From DTDX01 sp964608455 (GTDB lineage Archaea; Thermoproteota; Bathyarchaeia; 40CM-2-53-6; DTDX01), in NCBI GenBank assembly GCA_964608455.1, contig CAZSNM010000009.1, forward strand, positions 1 to 40,268: DNA of 40,268 nt, read 5' to 3'. Position numbers and translations under genes: made by a program. The notes beneath the pieces are model-generated. The model worked only from the letters and a program-made list of their open reading frames with translations, ran no database searches and had not been told where the DNA came from. Shown here one piece after another: positions 33,582-40,268 of this stretch (position 1 is the stretch's first letter; each line of letters starts with the position of its first letter).

Positions 33582-35207
33582 TTGGAAAAGAAAATTATAG
33601 GAAAAGGAACATGGCTTGATAAAGTAGCTTATGCAGTTATTGAAAGAGAGAAAAAACTTGGTAGAAGCTTAAATCTCTTAAGGGTTGAAAGTGGTTTAGG
33701 AGCTTCAGGTCTCCCTCATTTAGGAAGTTTTGCTGATGCTATAAGAGCTTATGGAGTTAAATTAGCTATAGAAAATTTAGGGTATAAAGCTGAATATATC
33801 GCCTTTTCAGATGATATGGATGGATTACGTAAAGTTCCTAAAGGATTACCTAAAAACTTGGAAAAGCATTTAGGTAAACCTGTAACTTCAATTCCAGATC
33901 CATTTAAATGTCATGAAAGCTATGGAACGCATATGAGTTCTCTTTTATTAGATGCCTTAGATAAATGCAGTGTTGAATATAATTTTTTTTCAGCAACAGA
34001 AGCTTATAAAAAAGGTTTATTTACAAATGAAATAGAGAAAATTTTGGAGCACTCCAAAGAAGTTGGAAAAATAATTAAAGAGGAGCTTTCTCAAGAAAAA
34101 TATACTGAAGTTTTACCTTATTTTCCAATATGCGCTAATTGCGGAAGAATATATACAACAAAAGCTTTAGAATGGTTCCCTAAAGAAAGAAAAATAAACT
34201 ATATTTGTGATGGAATAGATATTCGAGGAAAATGGATTGAAGGATGCAAATATGAAGGTGAAGCAGATTATTCTAAAGGTGAAGGAAAATTAAGCTGGAA
34301 AGTAGAATTTGCAGCCAGATGGGTTGCTTTAAAAATAAATTTTGAAGCTTACGGTAAAGATATAGCCGATTCGGTTAGAGTAAACGATAGAATAATGGAG
34401 GAAATATTTAAAACTCCTCCACCAAGCCATGTTAGATATGAAATGTTTCTGGATAAATCTGGAAAAAAAATATCTAAATCAACTGGAAACGTTTTTACCC
34501 CTCAACTTTGGTTAAAATATGGTTCACCACAATCTCTTCTTCTTTTAATGTTTAAAAGAATAACAGGTTCAAGAGAAATTTCTGTTTTCGATATTCCAAG
34601 ATATATGGATGAAATAGATGAATTAGAAAACATCTATTTTGGAAAAGTTAACATTTCAGATAAAATTGAGGAAGCTAAGCTTAAAGGTTTATATGAATAT
34701 TGCTGGTTACTTAAACCGCCAAATGCTCCATCCATTCATATCCCCTATAATCTTTTAACCTATTTAGCTAAAGTCTCACCTAAAGGTTCAGAAAAAACCT
34801 TTATTATAGAAAAACTTAAACTCTACGGCTATAAAATAAATAATGAAAATCTTCAAAATCTAGAAGAAAAAATAAATTATGCTTTAAATTGGATTAATGA
34901 CTTTGACTTTACTGAAATTAAAGTCCCCATTGAAATGAATGATAAAGAAAAAAAAGCAATTCAAGAATTAATAGAAATAATTAAGATTGAAAAAAATGAA
35001 AATAAAATTCAAAGCGCTATATTTGAAGTTGCAAAAAAAGCTGGTCTTCAACCAAAAGAATTTTTTCAACTTCTTTATAAAATTCTTTTAGGTGTTCCTC
35101 AAGGTCCAAAGCTCGGCCCATATATAGTGGCTATGGGAAACGAAAATGTAGTTAAAACTTTAGAAAGAGCTTTAAAATTAAGTGAAAAATCAGCTGAAAC
35201 CAAATAA
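33582..35207 (+). CDS. lysS: Lysyl-tRNA synthetase, class I
   Basis: Archaeal class I LysRS, unrelated to the class II enzyme. The HIGH signature is LGASGLPHLGSFADAIRAY near residue 50, the KMSKS loop is SGKKISKSTGNVF near residue 305, and a zinc-binding region follows CANCGRIYTT and ICDGIDIRGKWIEGC. Length 541 residues from TTG 33582 (546 from the upstream ATG 33567) is normal. I prefer TTG because the TATA box at 33546-33554 lies too close to the ATG and GAGGT is well spaced for the TTG. The gene stands alone between an intergenic gap and a convergent small gene. Confidence 0.95.
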   Translation: MEKKIIGKGTWLDKVAYAVIEREKKLGRSLNLLRVESGLGASGLPHLGSFADAIRAYGVKLAIENLGYKAEYIAFSDDMDGLRKVPKGLPKNLEKHLGKPVTSIPDPFKCHESYGTHMSSLLLDALDKCSVEYNFFSATEAYKKGLFTNEIEKILEHSKEVGKIIKEELSQEKYTEVLPYFPICANCGRIYTTKALEWFPKERKINYICDGIDIRGKWIEGCKYEGEADYSKGEGKLSWKVEFAARWVALKINFEAYGKDIADSVRVNDRIMEEIFKTPPPSHVRYEMFLDKSGKKISKSTGNVFTPQLWLKYGSPQSLLLLMFKRITGSREISVFDIPRYMDEIDELENIYFGKVNISDKIEEAKLKGLYEYCWLLKPPNAPSIHIPYNLLTYLAKVSPKGSEKTFIIEKLKLYGYKINNENLQNLEEKINYALNWINDFDFTEIKVPIEMNDKEKKAIQELIEIIKIEKNENKIQSAIFEVAKKAGLQPKEFFQLLYKILLGVPQGPKLGPYIVAMGNENVVKTLERALKLSEKSAETK

Positions 35208-35247
35208 AATAATAAAAAATAAAATTTCAAAATTTTCATCTTTAATT

Positions 35248-35508
35248 TTAAATCTCTCCTGTTTCTTTTCGTTTTTTCTCCTCATAAACTGATACTACTG
35301 TTCTATAATATTCCTGTTTAATGCATTCAAGCAGGCCTATAGCTCTATTGTAATCAAAATACCTCTGTTTATAAACGCTTTTTAAAATTTTAGTAATAAT
35401 GTAATTAAGGTGTCCATCAACTTTTTCAATTTCTTTAGGAAGCTTTGAAATAAGCGTATTTATGGAATCTTCATATATTTTTCTTTCTTCCTGAGTTATA
35501 TAAGGCAT
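35248..35508 (-). CDS. Small conserved protein (DUF6899-like)
   Basis: An 86-residue protein starting MPYITQEERKIYEDSI, with a middle HLNYIITKILKSVY and then GLLECIKQEYYRTVVSVYEE. From memory this pattern matches a small family seen in archaea and viruses (DUF6899), recognised by Leu-Asn-Tyr and Gly-x-Leu-Glu-Cys elements. Its function is unknown, and viral carriage of relatives hints at mobility. A clear AGGAGG-like sequence (minus-strand reading of CACCTCCTTT) lies just upstream of the ATG. It neighbours the intron-bearing tRNA gene. Confidence 0.65.
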   Translation of the reverse strand: MPYITQEERKIYEDSINTLISKLPKEIEKVDGHLNYIITKILKSVYKQRYFDYNRAIGLLECIKQEYYRTVVSVYEEKKRKETGEI

Positions 35509-35643
35509 TTTAACACCTCCTTTAATTATTGCTGAAAAACTTAATAATTTTTATAAAGCTCAAAATCAATTAATAAACAATAACGAGAACTATAAGGATA
35601 TTTGGGAATTTGGGCCCGTCGTCTAGTTTGGATTAGGACACTG

Positions 35644-35660
35644 AAGATAAAGCTGTGGAA
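35644..35660 (+). other. tRNA intron 1 (17 bases), position 29/30
   Basis: BHB reading: outer helix AGG (35635-35637) with CCT (35662-35664); bulge AA^G (35659-35661); central helix ACAC (35638-35641) with GTGG (35655-35658), three pairs and one A-G mismatch; bulge TG^A (35642-35644); inner AG/CT pair. Cuts at the second/third bulge bases give exactly 17 bases. Position 29/30 is a non-canonical site known from some crenarchaeal tRNAs. Confidence 0.7.
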
Positions 35661-35668
35661 GCCTGCGG

Positions 35669-35687
35669 ATTAAACTATAAAGTTGAA
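35669..35687 (+). other. tRNA intron 2 (19 bases), canonical position 37/38
   Basis: Central helix CTGC (35663-35666) with GTTG (35682-35685), including one U-U mismatch and one G-U; bulges GG^A (35667-35669) and AA^A (35686-35688); inner T-A pairs; outer helix is the anticodon stem (GC/GC). The cuts fall at 37/38. The central helix overlaps the outer helix of intron 1, so the two introns may need to be removed in order. Confidence 0.65.
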
Positions 35688-35838
35688 AGCCGGAGGTCCG
35701 GGGTTCAAATCCCCGCGGGCCCGCCAAAATTTAAACCTTTTTTAGCTTAAAATGCAATAGCGTAAATCACTTAATTTAAATTCTTATTTTTATAGTTTTT
35801 AACAGCCTATTTCTTCGTTATTATTGCCCTTAACATTA

Positions 35839-36846
35839 TCATAAATGATAATAAAATTCCTTTGGCTTAAGCTCTTTAAATTCATTCGTTTGCCTCGCAA
35901 TATACCTTCTTATATCTACACAAAGATGACATTTTGAAATATATCCATCACTTAACTCTTTATAATTAAATTCTTTTACTGCAAATTCATAAAGGTTTTT
36001 TAAATCTGTTATTAAAGCGTTAAGGATTGGTTTATCATGCAATTCTATTCCTTGAATTAATGAGTTTAAGTTTCTTGCATCACCTAAAGAAATACCTGCG
36101 CAGTAACCTGGTATATAATTGCAATAGTTATCGATATGAATATGCCATTCTCTTGTTAATTCTTCATAGCATGATAAACCAAAAAAATATTTTGCTGGAA
36201 ATTTTTTATATAAATAACTTAATTGATAAGCAGCTCTACCCATTGGAAGCAGCTCCATATAATAAAGGCTAAAAGGCGATTTCTCCAAATATTCCTTAAA
36301 AGAAAGTTTATTTTTAATTCCAAGCCTTTTAAAATCTTTATAAAAAAAGCTTTGATAAACTATTACATTTTCACCAAAAATCTTTTTACTTATTTTAAAA
36401 GCTTTTTCAATTCTTTCAAAAGGCACATGCTCTAAAATAAATGGATTCACACTTAACAAAATGCCATTTAATCCAGAATCATGCAGCTGCAAAAACTTCT
36501 CTTTTATATCTTCATCATTAATGCACCAAAAACAGTTAGTTTCAACAAAAGTTGATGGAATATTAAGTTCTTTAGCCATTTTAACAGCTTCAACTAAAAA
36601 TTCAAAGTTTAGGAATGGTTCGCCTCCCGTAAAATGAAGACCATAATTTATACTTATTTCACCAAATGGGCTTCTTTTAATTCTATTAGCTAATTGCTGC
36701 AAAATTCTTTCTAAATCTTTTTTAGAAATCCATTCTGCTTTCCAGCTTGGGGAACAAGCATACATGCAATGTTTACATTCACTAGTGCATTTATAAGAAA
36801 GAATTAAACCTCCTGAAATGGGCTCCCTTATATATAGCTTATCCAT
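35839..36846 (-). CDS. Radical SAM protein with SPASM-like C-terminal cysteines
   Basis: A 335-residue protein with the radical SAM motif CTSECKHC (about residues 20-27; CxxxCxxC) and FTGGEPFLN. It has an extra pair ETNCFWC in the middle. The C-terminal third has LSCYEEL, NYCNYIPGYC and KCHLCVDIRR, an arrangement like the auxiliary iron-sulphur clusters of SPASM or Twitch proteins, which modify peptides, build cofactors or mature enzymes. The substrate is unknown. No small precursor peptide gene is visible beside it, but the short frame at 35248 is close. The gene is divergent from the pilin-like pair across about 270 bases of AT-rich sequence. Confidence 0.82.
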   Translation of the reverse strand: MDKLYIREPISGGLILSYKCTSECKHCMYACSPSWKAEWISKKDLERILQQLANRIKRSPFGEISINYGLHFTGGEPFLNFEFLVEAVKMAKELNIPSTFVETNCFWCINDEDIKEKFLQLHDSGLNGILLSVNPFILEHVPFERIEKAFKISKKIFGENVIVYQSFFYKDFKRLGIKNKLSFKEYLEKSPFSLYYMELLPMGRAAYQLSYLYKKFPAKYFFGLSCYEELTREWHIHIDNYCNYIPGYCAGISLGDARNLNSLIQGIELHDKPILNALITDLKNLYEFAVKEFNYKELSDGYISKCHLCVDIRRYIARQTNEFKELKPKEFYYHL

Positions 36847-37127
36847 ATCATTTAACCTTTATTTCAGCTAATTTTCTCCCCTCTTCCTTTTTGTATAATC
36901 TTAAGATTTATCATGACTGTATTTCACTTTTTCTTTCACAATTATTTACAACTAAATAAAAAAGAGTTTTTATTAATGTAAAATGGAGAAATTCATTTTT
37001 ATTAAATTTGTTTTTCACAATTAATAATCCTTTCACTTTCAAAATGAAAGCTAATTTTAACTTTTTTAACCAAAAAATTTATTTCTCATTTATTTCTCAT
37101 TAACTTTATAGTGAAAAGGTGGACTTA

Positions 37128-37604
37128 TTGAAATTTAAACTTTTGAAAGTTAATAGAAAAGCTGTGAGCCCTGTCATCTCTACATTAATAATTATTGGCA
37201 CAGTATTTGCTTTATTCGCCATAATATATCCATGGTTTACCTCCTCCCTAACATTTTCTCAAAGCTCAGCTGGATTATGGTATTTAAGCCAAGAGGAAGC
37301 AAGCAAAGAAAGAATAGTAATAGAAATGGTTACATTTAATGAAACAGCAGGAAGCAATAAAAATATTAGCATTTTCGTAAGGAATGTTGGAGAAATAGAT
37401 GTCAAAATCGTAGCCATATATATTAACGGTTCAGCTCAAACAAGCGTAAATCCTACATTACCCTATAGGCTTTATGCAAGCGCTAACGGTGCTGTAAACG
37501 TTCAAAAATTTGTGATAAATTATTCATGGGATAAAGATAAAATATACATTATTAAAGTTGTTACAAGCAGAGGCACAGAAGCAATTTATGAAGCTAAAAG
37601 GTGA
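37128..37604 (+). CDS. Type IV pilin-like or archaellin-like protein
   Basis: A short secreted protein with the class III signal peptide: basic KVNRKA, then VSPVISTLIIIGTVFALFAIIYPW, a hydrophobic helix that in archaeal pilins follows a prepilin-peptidase cleavage site. The remainder is beta-strand rich with Asn-linked sequons. The start is TTG 37128 (with GGTGG at 37118-37122 at proper spacing) or GTG 37119. It is 7 bases from a second pilin-like gene, so both are likely minor or major subunits of one surface filament. No motor or platform genes are in the window. Confidence 0.75.
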   Translation: MKFKLLKVNRKAVSPVISTLIIIGTVFALFAIIYPWFTSSLTFSQSSAGLWYLSQEEASKERIVIEMVTFNETAGSNKNISIFVRNVGEIDVKIVAIYINGSAQTSVNPTLPYRLYASANGAVNVQKFVINYSWDKDKIYIIKVVTSRGTEAIYEAKR

Positions 37605-37611
37605 AAAATAA

Positions 37612-38706
37612 GTGAGGAAACATATTTACTCAAAAAAGGGTGTTGGAACAGCTTTAGGCGCAGTATTCTTCATAGGCATAGTTATTCTCTCCCTAACAGC
37701 CTTAATAACAATCAGCAGTTACCAAATGAAATATTTACAAACAAGAGATAAAATGATTGAATGGGATATTAAACGCATGAGTGAAAACATTGCTATCGTT
37801 AACTTAATTCAACCTTCAACAAAACCAGGATATACATTTGATTTAATAGTTAACAATACTGGAGAAGTACTTGTCAAAATAGTAAGAATATACATTTATG
37901 ATAATAAAACAAATGGACTCTTCATATTTGATAGACAAGCTTCCGGAGGAAATGGATTCATTAATGGAGAAATTATGCCAGGAGAAGGAAACCATGCAAT
38001 AAACGTTAAAGCTCAAAACCCTTTAGCCAATGACCCTCCATACCGCTATAGAATAATCGCTTGCACTGAACGAGGAAGACAATTCAGCTTCAGCTATCCA
38101 AAGCCCGAACTGCCACCTAGCATTATTGGTGGAATAAACCCAAGGCACATCGGATATTTAGTTATAACATTTAATGAAAAATCTCTAATGTATACAGCAT
38201 ACCCAGATCCAGTGATAACTACTCCTGCTTGGGAAAATATTAAAAATGGGGCAGAATGTGTAGTGTGGCACTTAAATATAACGAATCTGGGCAACAAAGA
38301 TATTAAATTGCTAAAAGAATCAAAACTAATCGTGATGTATAACAAGAAAAGTGGTGGTGGGATATCTCTTAGTGTTCTCGATGTATGGTATATCTCTGCT
38401 CCCCCTTTATCAGTCCCTCCAGGTTGGAATTATAAGGATAACCCAGATGGAATACCTGGCTATGACGAAACAACGAATCCAATAGTCATTAAACCGAATA
38501 GCTGGAAGTGGGTAGCATTAGGTGCAGCAGAACTAGGGCAACCATCTTATTACTTTCATCCACAAGGACCTTCAATTCCAAATTTAAATCTTGAGAATGA
38601 CGCTCTTGACAATGTTGTTTGGATATTCCTTGAACTTCATTATAAATATGGAGATGAATATTATTCGCAGGTAATACCTTTTGCAGCTATCGCCATAAGA
38701 ATGTAA
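37612..38706 (+). CDS. Large pilin-like surface protein
   Basis: A 364-residue protein with a basic N-terminus (MRKHIYSKKGVG), then TALGAVFFIGIVILSLTALITI, a class III-type hydrophobic helix similar to that of the preceding gene. The rest is a beta-rich domain with many Asn, Gly and aromatic residues and several N-glycosylation-type sites, and no second transmembrane segment. It starts with GTG 37612, with the AAGGTGA of the preceding stop serving as Shine-Dalgarno. With its small partner it probably makes an adhesive filament. It ends before a convergent DUF4349 gene. Confidence 0.7.
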   Translation: MRKHIYSKKGVGTALGAVFFIGIVILSLTALITISSYQMKYLQTRDKMIEWDIKRMSENIAIVNLIQPSTKPGYTFDLIVNNTGEVLVKIVRIYIYDNKTNGLFIFDRQASGGNGFINGEIMPGEGNHAINVKAQNPLANDPPYRYRIIACTERGRQFSFSYPKPELPPSIIGGINPRHIGYLVITFNEKSLMYTAYPDPVITTPAWENIKNGAECVVWHLNITNLGNKDIKLLKESKLIVMYNKKSGGGISLSVLDVWYISAPPLSVPPGWNYKDNPDGIPGYDETTNPIVIKPNSWKWVALGAAELGQPSYYFHPQGPSIPNLNLENDALDNVVWIFLELHYKYGDEYYSQVIPFAAIAIRM

Positions 38707-38720
38707 TTTTATTCTAAATT

Positions 38721-39539
38721 CTATTTTTGTCTTCTTCCTTTATATATGTGGTATGCGATAACTCCTATGATTGCTATTGGAATTATTGAGATTGCTAAAA
38801 CTATTAACCCTTTTAATACTGTGAATAACCCTGTTAAAGCTGTTTCTAAAACTTCTCCCCAATTCATGCTTGGAGGTTTAAATGAAGGCTTAGGTTTAAT
38901 TAAGCTTATGCTTATAATAGACATTTCTACGCTTCTTTCAAGATAATTTATTTGGCCTTGAAGACTTTCAATTTCCCCTCTAACTCTTTCTAATTCTTTT
39001 TCAATAGCTAAAATTTCATCAACATTTTTGGCTAACTCAAGAATTTCAAGCAAGCGTTTTTCTTGATGCTGAAGATTGCTTAACCTAGCCTTTAAATCTA
39101 TGTATTGTTGGGTAATATCTTCGCTATTCACATTTTCATTTAAAACTTTTCCATAACTTTCTATTTCCTGTATTGCAGCATGAAACTTATCTTTTGGAAC
39201 CCGAATAACGATTTCAGCTCTAACTTCTTCATCATACATATATTTATTTGAGCTTGCTACATAACCTCCATAGCGTTCAGCCAAATTTCTAATCATTGTT
39301 ATTGTTCCATCAATATCGTTTGTTTCAAGCGAAATATGGCCTGTATAGATAATCATTCGTTCATTAATCGTTGGAGCTAAGCTTTCTTTAACGGGTTTAA
39401 TTGAAATTGTGGGAGTTTTAAGCCCAGTTTTTCTAAATGTTTCAAATGAACCGAATGGTTGATAGAATGCTCCAATAATAAATGAGGCTCCTATCAACGC
39501 TGCTATAAAAATTAAGCTAAACAATATTTTTCTTTTCAA
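38721..39539 (-). CDS. DUF4349 family membrane-anchored protein
   Basis: A 272-residue protein with an N-terminal hydrophobic segment (about residues 5-25), an extracytoplasmic domain starting INERMIIYTGHISLETNDID, an RVPKDKFHAAIQEIESYG strand-helix, a long coiled-coil segment (LKARLSNLQHQEKRLLEILE through LQGQINYLERSV) and a C-terminal transmembrane helix with a basic end. This is the DUF4349 pattern. Function is not established. It faces the winged-helix membrane regulator gene across a promoter region carrying operator-like repeats. Confidence 0.85.
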   Translation of the reverse strand: MKRKILFSLIFIAALIGASFIIGAFYQPFGSFETFRKTGLKTPTISIKPVKESLAPTINERMIIYTGHISLETNDIDGTITMIRNLAERYGGYVASSNKYMYDEEVRAEIVIRVPKDKFHAAIQEIESYGKVLNENVNSEDITQQYIDLKARLSNLQHQEKRLLEILELAKNVDEILAIEKELERVRGEIESLQGQINYLERSVEMSIISISLIKPKPSFKPPSMNWGEVLETALTGLFTVLKGLIVLAISIIPIAIIGVIAYHIYKGRRQK

Positions 39540-39591
39540 TTTTTATTCACCAAGCTTTAATAAAGGAATGTTAAAGTATAAAATGTTAATG

Positions 39592-39620
39592 TTTAGAACG
39601 AAACGTTCAAGATTTAGAAC
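39592..39620. promoter_or_regulatory. Operator-like repeats between DUF4349 and the winged-helix gene
   Basis: TTTAGAAC occurs at 39592-39599 and again at 39613-39620, 21 bases apart (two helical turns), and the first is part of the inverted repeat GAACGAAACGTTC (39596-39608). The site lies between the divergent TATA elements of DUF4349 (minus, near 39575) and the regulator gene (plus, near 39648). It is a candidate binding site for the adjacent winged-helix protein. Confidence 0.4.
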
Positions 39621-39698
39621 AAATAGTTAAATTGAAAAAATTTTTTATTTATACCCAATAACATAAGTTTTTAATTAAATTAATTTAGGGATTATAAT

Positions 39699-40142
39699 TT
39701 GCCTGAAAATAAGAAAATAGATATTGAAGCTGAATAAAAAGGAACAACCCTTAAAACTTATTGGTACATATTTAAGGTTGGGAAACCAGTAGGTGTTAGA
39801 GAGATTCAAAGAAGCTTAGGTTTATCAAGCCCAAGCGTTGCTTTGCATCATCTAGAAAAGTTAAGGCAGCTTGGTTTATTAAATAAAGATGAATTTGGAA
39901 AATATTTTTTGAAGGAAGATGTGAAAATCGGTGTTTTTCGTTTTTTTCTTAAATTTGGTAAATTGCTTTTACCAAGATTTTTGTTTTATGCAGTTTTCTT
40001 TTCTTCAGCTTTAACCCTATATTTAATTCAAGCATTTATGAAAGGTAACCCTATAGATTTATTCGCATTAACTTTTAGTTTTGCAGCCTCAATAATTTCA
40101 TGGTATGAAACAATAAAAATATGGAGAGAAAAGTTAATTTAA
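39699..40142 (+). pseudogene. Winged-helix regulator with two membrane helices, interrupted by an in-frame TAA
   Basis: Reading one frame from TTG 39699 gives LPENKKIDIEAE, then TAA at 39735-39737, then TYWYIFKVGKPVGVREIQRS and SLGLSSPSVALHHLEKL, a complete winged-helix DNA-binding domain. After the wing come two hydrophobic segments, so the protein is membrane-anchored. The stop sits before the DNA-binding domain. The first start codon after it (TTG 39843) would leave out most of the helix-turn-helix. Related archaeal regulators of about 145 residues have Lys at this site, so a single-base change from AAA is the simplest explanation. Divergent from DUF4349 and next to operator-like repeats. 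It could also be read through. Confidence 0.65.
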
Positions 40143-40235
40143 TAAAAAATGGTTTTGAAGCAATTTAATGACTGTTCTATTAAATAGAAATAAATAAGGC
40201 TTTTATAAAAATGGTTTTTGGAGGAAAATTAAAAT

Positions 40236-40268
40236 TTGAATAAGCTTCTCTTTTATGGTTTAACAGGT
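40236..40268 (+). CDS. Start of a protein cut by the window end
   Basis: TTG at 40236 is preceded by GGAGG (40220-40224, spacing about 11) and opens a frame reading MNKLLFYGLTG to the end of the window. Its N-terminus could be the start of a signal peptide or membrane helix. Nothing further can be said. Confidence 0.35.
   Translation, partial: MNKLLFYGLTG

Larger units (their letters stand above)
35612..35726 (+). tRNA. tRNA-Arg (anticodon GCG) with two introns, CCA encoded
   Basis: Acceptor GGGCCCG (35612-35618) pairs with CGGGCCC (35716-35722), followed by G73 and an encoded CCA (35724-35726). The D arm GTCT...GGAC and the T arm CGGGG-TTCAAAT-CCCCG are standard. Between position 26 and the variable loop AGGTC there are 53 bases rather than 17. 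Removal of 35644-35660 and 35669-35687 leaves anticodon arm CTGGC-CTGCGGA-GCCGG with a U28-G42 pair, anticodon GCG (Arg). The spliced tRNA is 79 bases including CCA. Without the two-intron model no stable anticodon stem forms. Identity is a strong inference, helped by resemblance to other archaeal Arg tRNAs. Confidence 0.88.

Overview
The window is a strongly AT-rich piece of an archaeal chromosome, almost certainly from a thermophilic or hyperthermophilic member of the TACK group. A Bathyarchaeia-like or related deep lineage is my best guess, but this is inference. The archaeal markers are aRF1, Pelota, archaeal DnaG, family B DNA polymerase, EF-1alpha, archaeal PheRS, class I LysRS, SRP RNA of archaeal type, TRAM protein, and type IV pilin-like proteins. 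Reverse gyrase (3689-6928) marks a high-temperature lifestyle. The RNA genes (5S, SRP RNA, tRNA, H/ACA-like RNA) stand out as GC-rich islands, as expected in a thermophile with an AT-rich genome.

Layout. 1-2422: accessory-looking start with a frameshifted threonine-rich surface protein and a VapBC-type toxin-antitoxin pair. 2664-7504: minus-strand block of a 7-kDa-to-large mix: radical SAM protein, reverse gyrase and a small conserved protein. 7698-10124: NitrOD5-like protein, isolated 5S rRNA, DUF1512 membrane protein and a zinc-ribbon membrane protein. 10121-16725: methionine aminopeptidase and TrpRS (minus), PheRS alpha and beta (plus), form III RuBisCO (minus, overlapping pheT tail to tail). 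16833-19678: H/ACA-like small RNA, TyrRS, UPF0292 Toprim protein, DnaG. 19684-23574: minus-strand operon of an acetyltransferase, a family B DNA polymerase and a decayed glycosyltransferase. 23701-30163: uS11, aRF1, then a plus-strand run of UMP kinase, Pelota, nucleotidyltransferase, site-2 protease and a tRNA thiolase. 30198-35207: SRP RNA, uS7, EF-1alpha, uS10, TRAM protein with a folded leader, LysRS. 35248-40268: small protein, intron-bearing tRNA-Arg, radical SAM/SPASM-like protein, two pilin-like proteins, DUF4349 protein, a membrane-bound winged-helix regulator with an in-frame stop, and the start of one more gene.

The most striking observation is that tyrS is broken into two reading frames exactly at its HIGH motif by a 26-base insert that folds as a textbook bulge-helix-bulge (BHB). 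Removing 17109-17134 at the predicted endonuclease sites restores one continuous 361-residue TyrRS, with Leu-Met-His-Ile-Gly at the junction. This is a candidate protein-coding archaeal intron handled by the tRNA splicing machinery. The same window carries a tRNA-Arg(GCG) with two very short introns, one at the non-canonical position 29/30, so the splicing endonuclease here probably accepts relaxed substrates and works on both tRNA and mRNA.

Other points worth attention: the DNA polymerase B lacks the acidic residues of exonuclease motifs I and III; a folded K-turn-like hairpin fills the leader of the TRAM gene; and three genes (surface protein, glycosyltransferase, winged-helix regulator) carry frameshifts or stops that are not explained by BHB introns.
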